Assembly (NCBI GenBank): GCA_050946655.1
Contig: JBMNVE010000015.1
Span: 1 to 35,207, forward strand
Origin: JAXGRD01 sp050946655
GTDB lineage: Bacteria; Bacillota; Clostridia; Peptostreptococcales; Anaerovoracaceae
DNA: 35,207 nt
Reading direction: 5' to 3'
A program made the translations under genes and the position numbers. This document shows positions 6,534 through 14,629 of the stretch, in pieces. The stretch's first letter is position 1. Each line of letters opens with the position of its first letter. Under the pieces are notes generated by a model, which was given only the letters and a program-made list of their open reading frames with translations, was not told the DNA's origin and did not search any database.

Positions 6534-8657
6534 TCAGGATCTGCCCGTCATCCTGCGAAAGAAGGCCTTAAAACGGCCCCATCCACCGGCTTTTATTTCT
6601 GCTTTTTCAGTGGCGGGTGGAGGGATTGCCTCTAAGGCCTGTCGGATGAGAAAGTCCTGACTGCTCAATGGCATGTCCCCTTGCGGTTTTTTCTCATATG
6701 TTCCGTCGCTTTTCAACACCCGGCCTTTCACCGTATCCCACTGAGCAACATCCAGGATCTCACGGATCCTCTTCTTCACACTCTCATCCAGGATAGGGCA
6801 TGCCACCTCCACTCGGCGCTCTGTATTCCGAGTCATAAAGTCCGCCGATGAGATGTACATCTTCTCCTCTTCTCCCCTGCCGAAGCAGTAGACACGAGAA
6901 TGCTCCAAGAACCTGCCCACCACGCTGGTCACATGGAGGTTTTCAGTCTTCCCGGAAATCCCCGGAAGGATGCAGCATATTCCCCGAATGATCATGTCCA
7001 CCCGGACCCCGGCGCAGGACGCATCCTTCAATTTTTGGATGATACCCATGTCCGTGAAGGAGTTGATCTTGATGCGTATATAGCCCTTCTCCCCTTTTTC
7101 CATCTCTTCATCGATGAGGCGAAGGATCTCACTCTTCAGAGAAACGGGAGCCACCAGGAGCTTGGTATACTCCCCTTCCAGATTTCCGATCCCCATATTC
7201 CTAAAGAACTCATTGGCGTCTTCGCCGATTTGGTAGTTGGCCGTCATAAGGGATAGATCCGTGTAGAGGGCCGCCGTCTTCTCGTTGTAGTTCCCCGTTC
7301 CCACCTGGGTAATGTATTTGATTTCCCCCTTTTCCTTTCTGGTGATGAGGCACAATTTTGAATGGACCTTGTAATCTTCAAAGCCGTAGATGATCCGGCA
7401 GCCGGCTTCCTCCAGACGGTCGGACCAGTCGATATTGTTCTGTTCATCAAAGCGGGCACGAAGCTCTATGAGCACCGTGACATCCTTTCCGTTTTCCGCC
7501 GCAGCGCAGAGATAGTCAACAAGCTTTGCCTTGGAGGCCAGGCGGTATATGGTGATTTTGATGGAGATGACATTTTCATCCTTGGACGATTCCCTCACCA
7601 GGCGCAAAAACGGATCCATGGCCTCATAAGGATAAGAAAGCAAAATATCCCCTTCCATGATTTGTCGGGTCATAGAAATATCTTCTCTCACCCCCGCAGG
7701 TGGCTGGGGCCGGAAGGGCGGATATGTCAAAGAGACACAGGTAGCACCGTCCAGATGATCTGCCAACCCATACACATAAGACATCTTAATGGGAGCACCG
7801 GTGATAAAGGTTTGGTGCTCCTCCACTTCAAACTTATCAGCAAAATAATTCTGCAAATCTTCGCTGATCGGATTGCTCAGTTCCAGACGCACGATACCCA
7901 GCCTAGCTCTCTTCTTCAGCAGGCTCTGCATGCGTATCTTGAAATCCAGATCCACGTTTCCCAGCTCATCGTCCGGTGTGATGTCCGCATTTCGGGTGAT
8001 GTATAAAATCGTCTTTTCAAGCACCTGATGCTTGATGAAAACCTTATCCACAAACTTCAGCAGGATGTCCTCTGTCTTGATGAACCTGGTTCCTTCTCCG
8101 GGAAGATAGACGATCTCCGGAAGGGAGGGCGGTAACGGAACGATCCCGAACTTTTTGACCCCTTTGAACTCCAGAGACGTTGCCACATAGGAGGCCTTGT
8201 TTTGCAGGTGGGGGAAGGGATGATGGGTATCCACGATCTGCGGCGAGAGAAGGGGACGCATGTTCTCCTTCCAGTATTCCTTCAGGAAGGCTTTCTCCTC
8301 ATCGGAAAGTTTCGGATAAGTCAAAGCATGAACATTGCAGTCCTTCAATCCGGAAACGATGCTCTCGTAGATCTCTTCCTTTTTTTTGATCATGGGCCCA
8401 ACGGCCGCATATATCCTATCCAGCTGCTCCTTGGGAGTCAAGTTGGATTTTCGATCGATGGCATCCTTCTCCACTGCCATCAGGTCAAAGAGGCTCCCTA
8501 CACGGATCATGAAAAACTCGTCCAGATTGCTTACAAAGATGGACACAAACTTCAGCCGCTCCACTAGAGGAACTGTTTCATCGGCCGCTTCCATCAGGAC
8601 CCGTTCATTGAATTTCAACCAGGACAGTTCCCTGTTCTGGGTAAACAGCTTATCCAT
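6534..8657 (-). CDS. ppk1: Polyphosphate kinase 1
   Basis: This enzyme makes inorganic polyphosphate reversibly from ATP through a phosphohistidine intermediate. The 707-residue protein has the full PPK1 layout: N-terminal domain starting with NRELSWLKFNERVL, head domain, and two phospholipase-D-like catalytic domains. His432 in VHSKL matches the phosphorylated histidine of E. coli PPK (His435 from memory), and His586 in LEHSR matches the second conserved histidine. The metal-binding segment IKITIYRLAS is present. The length is normal. Its ATG lies 8 nt inside the end of ppx, so the two are translationally coupled, and both probably respond to the Pho-box-like repeat upstream of ppx. Confidence 0.95.
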   Translation of the reverse strand: MDKLFTQNRELSWLKFNERVLMEAADETVPLVERLKFVSIFVSNLDEFFMIRVGSLFDLMAVEKDAIDRKSNLTPKEQLDRIYAAVGPMIKKKEEIYESIVSGLKDCNVHALTYPKLSDEEKAFLKEYWKENMRPLLSPQIVDTHHPFPHLQNKASYVATSLEFKGVKKFGIVPLPPSLPEIVYLPGEGTRFIKTEDILLKFVDKVFIKHQVLEKTILYITRNADITPDDELGNVDLDFKIRMQSLLKKRARLGIVRLELSNPISEDLQNYFADKFEVEEHQTFITGAPIKMSYVYGLADHLDGATCVSLTYPPFRPQPPAGVREDISMTRQIMEGDILLSYPYEAMDPFLRLVRESSKDENVISIKITIYRLASKAKLVDYLCAAAENGKDVTVLIELRARFDEQNNIDWSDRLEEAGCRIIYGFEDYKVHSKLCLITRKEKGEIKYITQVGTGNYNEKTAALYTDLSLMTANYQIGEDANEFFRNMGIGNLEGEYTKLLVAPVSLKSEILRLIDEEMEKGEKGYIRIKINSFTDMGIIQKLKDASCAGVRVDMIIRGICCILPGISGKTENLHVTSVVGRFLEHSRVYCFGRGEEEKMYISSADFMTRNTERRVEVACPILDESVKKRIREILDVAQWDTVKGRVLKSDGTYEKKPQGDMPLSSQDFLIRQALEAIPPPATEKAEIKAGGWGRFKAFFRRMTGRS

Positions 8658-9567
8658 CCATTACACCTCTGCTTCTGAGGATGTCATAGATATACCCTTC
8701 CCGGACGCCGTACCGGCTTACCGCCACCGTTTCACTCTCAAAATATCGGGCAATGGCTCCCAGGATAATGGTCCCGGGGATAATGGTATGGATCCGTTCC
8801 GGTGCCACATTGAGGATCATGTGGATCATCTCTTTTTTATTCTCTGCCAGTTTCTTGATCACCTGCCTTGTGAATCCGCTGCGAAACTGCATATTGGTAT
8901 CGGGGAGATGAAGCATTTCATTGTGGATCTTGCAGACCGTCCTGGCTGTGCCGCCGATGCCGCATACCGACTCGGCGCAGAGTCGCAGGTCCGGCTGGTA
9001 GATTTTGGAGATCTCTTCCAAAACCGTGTCTTTAATGGTTTTTACTTCCTTTCTGGTGGGAAGAATGTCCCCTATGTATCGGTTGAACAAATTCAAAGAT
9101 CCAATGGGCATAGAAGAGGACGCTACAACGTGTTTTTCCTTGTAAAAAACCAGCTCCGTACTGCCTCCTCCGATATCCACCAGAAGTCCGTCATCAATGT
9201 CTGCGCACTGCATGGCGCCCAGGTATCCCAGCCTACCCTCATCTTCTCCCGAGAGTACGCGGATCTTGATCCCCGTTTCATCCTTCACCTTCTTCAGGAT
9301 CTCCTTTTCGTTTTCCACGTTTCGCACCGAAGCCGTGGCAAAGACGAACATCTCTCTGATGTCCACCTTTCCTACGATCTGCTTGTATTCCTCCAAAACG
9401 TGGATCAGCTTGGCGATGCCCTCTTGGCTCATCTTGTTGTTCTTTTTGATATAACTGGCAAGCCCCGCTACTTCCTTTTTGTTCATCATGGGATCGATCT
9501 TGCCGCCGGCCAGCCTGTAAAAGGACAGCCGGATGGTGTTGGAACCGATATCGATTACTCCGTACAC
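8650..9567 (-). CDS. ppx: Exopolyphosphatase / guanosine pentaphosphatase (Ppx/GppA family)
   Basis: This is a 305-residue enzyme of the ASKHA fold that removes terminal phosphate from polyphosphate or converts pppGpp to ppGpp. It starts with the phosphate-binding loop DIGSNTIRL, has DIGGGSTEL in the middle and the typical GVREGYIYD near the end. It corresponds to the short two-domain form without the C-terminal HD-like extension of the E. coli enzyme. The start is GTG at 9565-9567, about 7 nt after an AAAGGAGG site. It is the first gene of an operon with ppk1. Placing a synthesis and a degradation enzyme together suggests control of polyphosphate turnover. Whether it prefers polyphosphate or pppGpp cannot be read from the sequence. 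Confidence 0.88.
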   Translation of the reverse strand: MYGVIDIGSNTIRLSFYRLAGGKIDPMMNKKEVAGLASYIKKNNKMSQEGIAKLIHVLEEYKQIVGKVDIREMFVFATASVRNVENEKEILKKVKDETGIKIRVLSGEDEGRLGYLGAMQCADIDDGLLVDIGGGSTELVFYKEKHVVASSSMPIGSLNLFNRYIGDILPTRKEVKTIKDTVLEEISKIYQPDLRLCAESVCGIGGTARTVCKIHNEMLHLPDTNMQFRSGFTRQVIKKLAENKKEMIHMILNVAPERIHTIIPGTIILGAIARYFESETVAVSRYGVREGYIYDILRSRGVMDG

Positions 9568-9643
9568 AAAATACCTCCTTTTACTTACTGCTCCTATTAT
9601 CTCCCAATTTTCCCCCCCATAGATTAAGAGAAGGCAATGACAA

Positions 9644-9660
9644 TGTTAATTTTATGTTAA
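9644..9660 (-). promoter_or_regulatory. Pho-box-like direct repeat upstream of ppx-ppk1
   Basis: On the minus strand two perfect TTAACA hexamers are separated by 5 bp (11-bp period), the arrangement described for PhoP binding in Bacillus (TT-A/T/C-ACA repeats). Two poorer hexamers (ATTGCC, TTAATC) continue the same period downstream. The site lies about 80-90 bp upstream of the ppx start. Phosphate control is inferred from this pattern and the gene functions. Confidence 0.6.
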
Positions 9661-9661
9661 A

Positions 9662-9703
9662 ACAGGGCACGGTTATCCAAATCTTAGAAATCCATAGCCC
9701 TGT
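9662..9703 (-). terminator. Possible terminator after cyclophilin gene
   Basis: ACAGGGC (9662-9668) pairs with GCCCTGT (9697-9703). On the minus strand the second arm is followed by TTTTAACA. The stem lies 16 nt after the cyclophilin stop. The 28-nt loop is long, so efficiency is uncertain. The T-run is shared with the Pho-box-like repeat. Confidence 0.45.
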
Positions 9704-9718
9704 AAACAGCGATATTCT

Positions 9719-10201
9719 TTATTCCTCTGTGATGGTCACCTTCTTCATCACCTGAGCCTCCTTAGGCTTATCTCCTCCGTCGGTAGGCACCTTAGTGACC
9801 GTATCCACGCACTCGATCCCCTCTGTCACCTTTCCGAAGGCCGCATACTGGCCATCCAGGTGAGGCGCATCGGCATGCATGATAAAGAACTGAGATCCGG
9901 CGGAGTTGGGGTCCATTGCCCTGGCCATGGACAGGACACCTCTGGTGTGCTTCAGATCGTTTTCTACACCGTTTCTTGCAAACTCTCCGGTGATGCAATA
10001 TCCCGGCCCGCCGGTCCCCGTCCCTTGGGGGCATCCCCCTTGGATCATAAAGCCGGGGATCACCCGATGAAAGGTCAAACCGTCATAAAAGCCTTTTCTG
10101 GCCAATTTGACGAAATTATCCACCGTCTCCGGTGCCTTATCCGGGTAGAGTTCCCCGCGGATCACATCACCGTTTTCCATTTCGATCATAAATTTTGTCA
10201 T
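9719..10201 (-). CDS. Cyclophilin-type peptidyl-prolyl cis-trans isomerase
   Basis: This is a 160-residue single-domain cyclophilin that catalyses proline isomerisation during protein folding. Family motifs are FHRVIPGFMIQGGCPQGTG (the Arg, Phe, Met and Gln of the active site), GVLSMAR, NSAGSQFFI and the late AFGKVTEG. There is no signal peptide, so it is cytoplasmic. An AAGGAGG site precedes the ATG. It follows the NUDIX gene by 10 nt and is the last gene of the long carD-proS operon; a possible terminator follows. The assignment is secure, but a specific client protein cannot be named. Confidence 0.95.
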   Translation of the reverse strand: MTKFMIEMENGDVIRGELYPDKAPETVDNFVKLARKGFYDGLTFHRVIPGFMIQGGCPQGTGTGGPGYCITGEFARNGVENDLKHTRGVLSMARAMDPNSAGSQFFIMHADAPHLDGQYAAFGKVTEGIECVDTVTKVPTDGGDKPKEAQVMKKVTITEE

Positions 10202-10211
10202 GTCTTCCTCC

Positions 10212-10667
10212 TTATTTCCTTATCTTATATGGATCATATCCTTCATCGCCTTCTTCAAAGAAGGTCCAAAGCTCACCCCTTAAGCAGTCCGGGTGAAGGG
10301 TTTTCAATCCTCTTATCTCATCCCGGGACATAAAGCGCACTTCTCGCAGGACCTGGCCATCCTCATCCAGTTCCGGATCATTGCCCAGTGCCAGTCGCCC
10401 TCCCAGGATCTCTCCTTCAAAGTAGTTGACAAACCTCTGCTCCCCCTGAGACGTGATTTGTTCAATGTGCCAGATGAGCCTGCCCACCTGGATATCCAGG
10501 CCGGTTTCTTCCCTGACCTCCCGGCAAGCCGCTTCAAGGGAGGTCTCCCCCTCTTCGATCCCTCCACCGGGGACCATCCAGATATCTCGCCCCTCGTGAT
10601 GCTGGCGAACTAGCAATATCCTGTTTTTCTCGTCTCTAATGACTACCCGTACACCGCCTATCCACAT
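10212..10667 (-). CDS. NUDIX hydrolase
   Basis: This is a 151-residue pyrophosphohydrolase of the NUDIX superfamily. The NUDIX box is complete (GGGIEEGETSLEAACREVR followed by EETGLD), so metal and diphosphate binding should be intact. The family hydrolyses nucleoside diphosphates linked to another group, often damaged nucleotides, and the substrate here is not evident. I start it at the ATG at 10665-10667 (MWIGGVRVV). An AGGAG site stands 7 nt upstream, and this removes an implausible N-terminal extension that would lie in the chromate-transporter gene. The resulting overlap with the upstream gene is 10 nt, in keeping with the compact operon. Confidence 0.88.
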   Translation of the reverse strand: MWIGGVRVVIRDEKNRILLVRQHHEGRDIWMVPGGGIEEGETSLEAACREVREETGLDIQVGRLIWHIEQITSQGEQRFVNYFEGEILGGRLALGNDPELDEDGQVLREVRFMSRDEIRGLKTLHPDCLRGELWTFFEEGDEGYDPYKIRK

Positions 10668-11194
10668 ACAAATGCTCCTATTACGCCCATGATGATGATC
10701 AGCAGGATGGGGCTCAGCTTCAGCTTCCCTGCCAGGATGACCGATACCCCGCATATGACGCAGGGGATGATGTTGATCTTCATGTCCGTTACCAGGACCG
10801 TTTGCCCCACAAATATCACCGCAGCACCGATCAGTCCCACCGTCGCAGGTCTTACTCCTTCAAATATCCCTCGCACCGTCCTACTGCTATTATACTTCTC
10901 CACGAACTTCATTGCCACTAATACTAAAACAAAAGAAGGCATGGAGACACCTAAAGTGGCGGCGATAGCACCGGGGATCCCCGCATACTGAAAGCCCACG
11001 TATGTGGCCGCATTGACCGCAACGGGTCCCGGCGTCACCTGGGAAAGAGCCACCAGGTTGGAAAACTCACCATGGGTCATGATGCCAAAGTCCTGCACAC
11101 TTTGGAAGATCAGAGGCAGCATGGCGATCCCTCCGCCAAAGCTGAAGATGCCGATCCTAAAAAACACACCAAAGAGGTAGAGAAGCGCCATCAT
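10658..11194 (-). CDS. chrA: Chromate transporter family protein, second short-chain half
   Basis: This is a 178-residue membrane protein with one CHR domain. It has the repeat-type motif FFRIGIFSFGGGIAMLPLI and the conserved LVALSQVTPGPVAVNAATYVGF, then several hydrophobic segments. Long-chain ChrA proteins carry two such halves in one polypeptide, while Firmicutes often encode them as two short proteins that work together, as here. It overlaps the preceding half by 4 nt (ATGA). Some family members export chromate, but many homologues act on unknown anions, and nothing nearby shows chromate resistance. It sits inside an otherwise housekeeping operon after proS. Confidence 0.85.
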   Translation of the reverse strand: MMALLYLFGVFFRIGIFSFGGGIAMLPLIFQSVQDFGIMTHGEFSNLVALSQVTPGPVAVNAATYVGFQYAGIPGAIAATLGVSMPSFVLVLVAMKFVEKYNSSRTVRGIFEGVRPATVGLIGAAVIFVGQTVLVTDMKINIIPCVICGVSVILAGKLKLSPILLIIIMGVIGAFVCG

Positions 11195-11769
11195 GATTCC
11201 CTCCTCCTTTCACGGATGGAATAATAAACGATCCCCGCAAGGGCAGCGGCAAGAATGGCCCAGATAGCCGTCACTTTGAAAAACCCCACCGTCACAAAGG
11301 TAAGGGCAAAAATGATCCAGGGAAAAACCGATTTGAGGGACCGCCTCATCATCCGATAGGTGACCACGATCAAAAGACCGCACACCGCGGCCTTGATCCC
11401 AACCAGGGCACCTTGAACCGCGTCCCTGTCTCCCACCTTGTTCAGCACCGTGGCCAGCAAGAGAATGATGATAAATGAAGGCAGGATCACCCCCAGGGTG
11501 GCAAAAAATGCCCCCGGAAACCCCCGGGTCTTGTTGCCGATATAGGTGGCGGTGTTCACCGCAATGATCCCCGGCAGGCCCTGACCCACGGCGAGACAGT
11601 CCAGCATCTCCTCCTCCGTCAACCACTTCTTATCCTTCACCGCAACCTTTTCGATGAGGGGGATCATGGCCATTCCACCCCCTATGGTAAACAGGCCGAT
11701 TTTGAAGAAGGAGAAGAAAAGGTTCCATATCTCCTTTATTCCCCTGTGTTCTTTTTTATTTTTCTTCAT
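11191..11769 (-). CDS. chrA: Chromate transporter family protein, first short-chain half
   Basis: This is a 192-residue membrane protein with one CHR domain. The N-terminus is basic and then reads FKIGLFTIGGGMAMIPLI, followed by LAVGQGLPGIIAVNTATYIGN, the counterpart of the motif in the second half. About five or six hydrophobic stretches follow. It overlaps the end of proS by 14 nt and the second half by 4 nt, so all three are coupled. No strong ribosome binding site is seen before its ATG, which suggests coupled translation from proS. It probably forms a heterodimer with its partner in the membrane. The transported anion is not evident. Confidence 0.85.
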   Translation of the reverse strand: MKKNKKEHRGIKEIWNLFFSFFKIGLFTIGGGMAMIPLIEKVAVKDKKWLTEEEMLDCLAVGQGLPGIIAVNTATYIGNKTRGFPGAFFATLGVILPSFIIILLLATVLNKVGDRDAVQGALVGIKAAVCGLLIVVTYRMMRRSLKSVFPWIIFALTFVTVGFFKVTAIWAILAAALAGIVYYSIRERRRES

Positions 11770-13483
11770 TTACAATCTTGATGGCAGCAGCAGTGGCATC
11801 TTCGGCATCCATGGACAGGACGTCCTCATCCCGTCGCAGCTTGTATTCCACTTTTCGTTCTGCCGCATCCCTTCCCACAGTGATCCGCACCGGGATCCCT
11901 AAAAGATCAGCATCCTTGAACTTGACCCCCGGCCTTTCCTTTCGGTCATCCAAAAGCACTTCCACTCCGGCACCGGACAATTTCTCATATATTTCCTCTC
12001 CCAGTTGCGCCTGGGCCTGATCTTCCGGTTTCATCAAAGTGATGATCACATGGTAGGGTGCCACAGACATGGGCCAAATGATCCCGTTTTCATCGTGATG
12101 CTGCTCCACTACCGCGGCCAGCGTTCTGGTCACCCCGATGCCGTAGCATCCCATGACGATCAGCTGTTCCTTCTGGTTCTCATCCTTGTAGGTTGCACCC
12201 ATGGATTCACTGTACTTGGTCCCCAGTTTGAACACCTGTCCCACCTCGATGCCTCGGGCATACTTTACGGGAGCACCGCAGACCGGGCATGGATCACCGG
12301 GAAGAAGAGTCTTGATATCTGCAACAATATCCCCTCGGTAATCCCGTTCATAGTTCACATTGAGCATATGGTAGTCCTTTTTACAGGCTCCTGCACAGAG
12401 GTTCTGCTGTCCGGTCAATTCGCTGTCTACCACGATCTTGCAGTCATGGATGCCCACAGGGCCGGTAAAGCCCCCCACCGCTCCTGTGATGGGCTCCAGT
12501 TTCTCCTCATCGGCAAAGGCGATGGCATGCTCGGGAATGCCCAGAGCGTTGATCAACTTGGTCATGTTCAACTCCCTGTCTCCCCGGACAAAGGCAGCCA
12601 CATATCCGTCCTCATTGCCTTCCTCATCGTAGGTGACAAAGAGGAGGGCCTTGATGGTCTCCTTCTTATCCAGGCCGAGAAAACCTGCCACTTCTTCAAT
12701 GGTCTTGTGCCCCGGCGTATGAACTTCTTCTATCTCCTTCATTTCAAGCGATGTAGCTTCATCATCCACTGCCGCTGCCCGCTCCGATGTTGCGGCCATT
12801 TGACATGCATCACAGTAGACGATCTCGCTCTCCCCAACCTCTGAAAGGGCGGTGAACTCATGGGAATCACTACCGCCGATGGCACCGGTATCCGCCTCCA
12901 CCGGTCGGAACACCAGTCCCGCTCGCTGAAATATCTTTTCGTAGGCGGCAAACATCTCTTCATAGCTTTTATCCAGGCCTTCCCAATCCTTGTCAAAGGA
13001 ATAGGAATCCTTCATGATGAACTCCCTGCTCCGCATGAGACCGAACCTGGGCCTCGCCTCGTCCCGATATTTGGTCTGTATCTGATATAGATTGACGGGG
13101 AGTTGGCGATAGGAACTCACATCATTTCTGATCACATCGGTGAAGATCTCCTCATGAGTGGGTCCCAAGCAAAAATCCCGGCCGTTGCGATCCTTCAGTC
13201 GCCAAAGCTCAGGTCCGTACTGGGTCCACCTCCCCGACTCCTGCCAAAGCTCCGCCGGCTGTACAGCAGACATGTGGATCTCCTGTCCCCCTGCGCCGTC
13301 CATCTCCTGGCGGATGATCTCCTCGATTTTGCGGATGGACCTCCACCCCAGGGGCATAAAGCCATAGACCCCCGAAACAAGCTTTTTGATCATCCCCGTC
13401 CGCAAAAGGAGGATGTGGCTGGGTATTTCGGCTTCTGCGGGGACCTCCCGCAAGGTCTTCAAATGCATCTTTGAAAGTCTCAT
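11756..13483 (-). CDS. proS: Prolyl-tRNA synthetase (bacterial type)
   Basis: This class II aminoacyl-tRNA synthetase charges tRNA-Pro. The 575-residue length and the insertion between motifs 2 and 3 mark the bacterial type with the INS editing domain (about residues 230-390, including the IEEVHTPG region), which clears mischarged Ala-tRNA-Pro. Motif 1 (PLGWRSIRKIEEIIRQEMD), motif 2 (YRDEARPRFGLMRSREFIMKDSYSF) and motif 3 (GCYGIGVTRTLAAVVEQ) are visible, with a C-terminal anticodon-binding domain. It starts with ATG, 14 nt after the ispDF stop. There is no room for a T-box leader directly upstream, so transcription must come from the operon promoter near carD. Confidence 0.96.
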   Translation of the reverse strand: MRLSKMHLKTLREVPAEAEIPSHILLLRTGMIKKLVSGVYGFMPLGWRSIRKIEEIIRQEMDGAGGQEIHMSAVQPAELWQESGRWTQYGPELWRLKDRNGRDFCLGPTHEEIFTDVIRNDVSSYRQLPVNLYQIQTKYRDEARPRFGLMRSREFIMKDSYSFDKDWEGLDKSYEEMFAAYEKIFQRAGLVFRPVEADTGAIGGSDSHEFTALSEVGESEIVYCDACQMAATSERAAAVDDEATSLEMKEIEEVHTPGHKTIEEVAGFLGLDKKETIKALLFVTYDEEGNEDGYVAAFVRGDRELNMTKLINALGIPEHAIAFADEEKLEPITGAVGGFTGPVGIHDCKIVVDSELTGQQNLCAGACKKDYHMLNVNYERDYRGDIVADIKTLLPGDPCPVCGAPVKYARGIEVGQVFKLGTKYSESMGATYKDENQKEQLIVMGCYGIGVTRTLAAVVEQHHDENGIIWPMSVAPYHVIITLMKPEDQAQAQLGEEIYEKLSGAGVEVLLDDRKERPGVKFKDADLLGIPVRITVGRDAAERKVEYKLRRDEDVLSMDAEDATAAAIKIVNEEK

Positions 13484-13497
13484 GATTCCTTGTTCTC

Positions 13498-14625
13498 CTA
13501 TCGTATCAATATACAGACCGCCTCAGCGGCAATCCCTTCTTCTCTTCCCACAAACCCTAATTTTTCCGTGGTGGTAGCCTTGATGTTGACGGCCCCCATT
13601 GGGATCCCTAGAGTTCGTGCGATATTTGTCTTCATTTCTTCTTTGTAGTCCATCAGCTTGGGCTTTTGGGCCATTACTGTTGCATCTATGTTGCCCACTG
13701 AAAAACCTGCTTCCGTGATTTTTCTCCCTACCTTGTCCAGCAAAACCAGACTGGAAATGCCTTTATATGACTCATCTGTATCGGGAAAGAGCTGGCCGAT
13801 GTCGCCCATGCCGGCAGCACCCAGGAGTCCATCCATGACGGCATGGACCAACACATCCGCATCGGAATGTCCTGACAGTCCTGCCCTGTGGGGAACCTTC
13901 ACCCCACCCAGGATCAAGTCCCGGCCCTCTTCCAATCTATGAACATCGTAACCGCTGCCGATCCTGGTCTCACAGGCTTCCTGAGGAGGCAGGTCCTCCT
14001 TGGTCGTGATCTTAATGTTCCCGTAGTCTCCCGAGACGACGGAAACCCTGATGCCCAGTTGCTCAACATAGGACGCATCATCGGTGCCGCGAAATCCGGT
14101 TTCTTCTCCGTCTGCATAGGCCTGTTCCAGAACGTCCCTGCGAAACCCCTGGGGAGTCTGCACAGAAAACAAGCCGTCTCTGTCCAAGACCTGTTCCCGG
14201 GTGCGTATAGTGTCCTTAGGTTTCACCGCCGGTATGGCTGCCCCTGTCTTGAGGGTTTCCTCCAGCACCTTTTCTATGGTCTCCACCCCCACATAGGGCC
14301 GGGCTCCATCGTGGACCAAAACGTAGCTCACACCTTGGTCCAAAGCGGCAAGACCTGCCCTGACCGAGTCGGCCCGCTCTGCGCCTCCGGGGACGATCTT
14401 TATTTTTTCCTCTTGGGGAAAGATTTCCCGGCACAGAGAAATATGATCCTTCCCCGTCACCAATACGACCTGATGGATCCGGGGACATGAAACGAAGGCC
14501 CACACACTGTGAAATACCATGGGCCTCCCCTTTACATTCAAAAACTGCTTGGGGACATCCTCCCCCATACGGCGTCCTTTGCCGGCGGCAACAATGACCG
14601 CACCGATTTTTTTCTTCCCGCACAT
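13498..14625 (-). CDS. ispDF: Bifunctional IspD/IspF enzyme of the MEP isoprenoid pathway
   Basis: This is a fusion of two non-consecutive enzymes of the non-mevalonate isoprenoid pathway, 375 residues. The N-terminal part (to about residue 220) is 2-C-methyl-D-erythritol 4-phosphate cytidylyltransferase, with the CTP loop VIVAAGKGRRMG followed by KQFL, VLVHDGARP and later motifs. The C-terminal part (about 222-375) is 2-C-methyl-D-erythritol 2,4-cyclodiphosphate synthase, with GSGYDVHRL (metal ligands) and GLSGHSDADVLVHAVMDGLLGAAG. I start at the ATG at 14623-14625 (MCGKKKIGAVIV), 4 nt after the upstream stop. A TTG 27 nt earlier is also open and has an AGGA-like site about 10 nt upstream, so the exact start is uncertain. 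Separate genes are more common in Firmicutes. Confidence 0.93.
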   Translation of the reverse strand: MCGKKKIGAVIVAAGKGRRMGEDVPKQFLNVKGRPMVFHSVWAFVSCPRIHQVVLVTGKDHISLCREIFPQEEKIKIVPGGAERADSVRAGLAALDQGVSYVLVHDGARPYVGVETIEKVLEETLKTGAAIPAVKPKDTIRTREQVLDRDGLFSVQTPQGFRRDVLEQAYADGEETGFRGTDDASYVEQLGIRVSVVSGDYGNIKITTKEDLPPQEACETRIGSGYDVHRLEEGRDLILGGVKVPHRAGLSGHSDADVLVHAVMDGLLGAAGMGDIGQLFPDTDESYKGISSLVLLDKVGRKITEAGFSVGNIDATVMAQKPKLMDYKEEMKTNIARTLGIPMGAVNIKATTTEKLGFVGREEGIAAEAVCILIR

Positions 14626-14629
14626 CCTG

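Noticed and set aside
13484..13497. T-box leader upstream of proS
   Set aside because: Only 14 nt separate proS from ispDF, so no leader RNA can fit.
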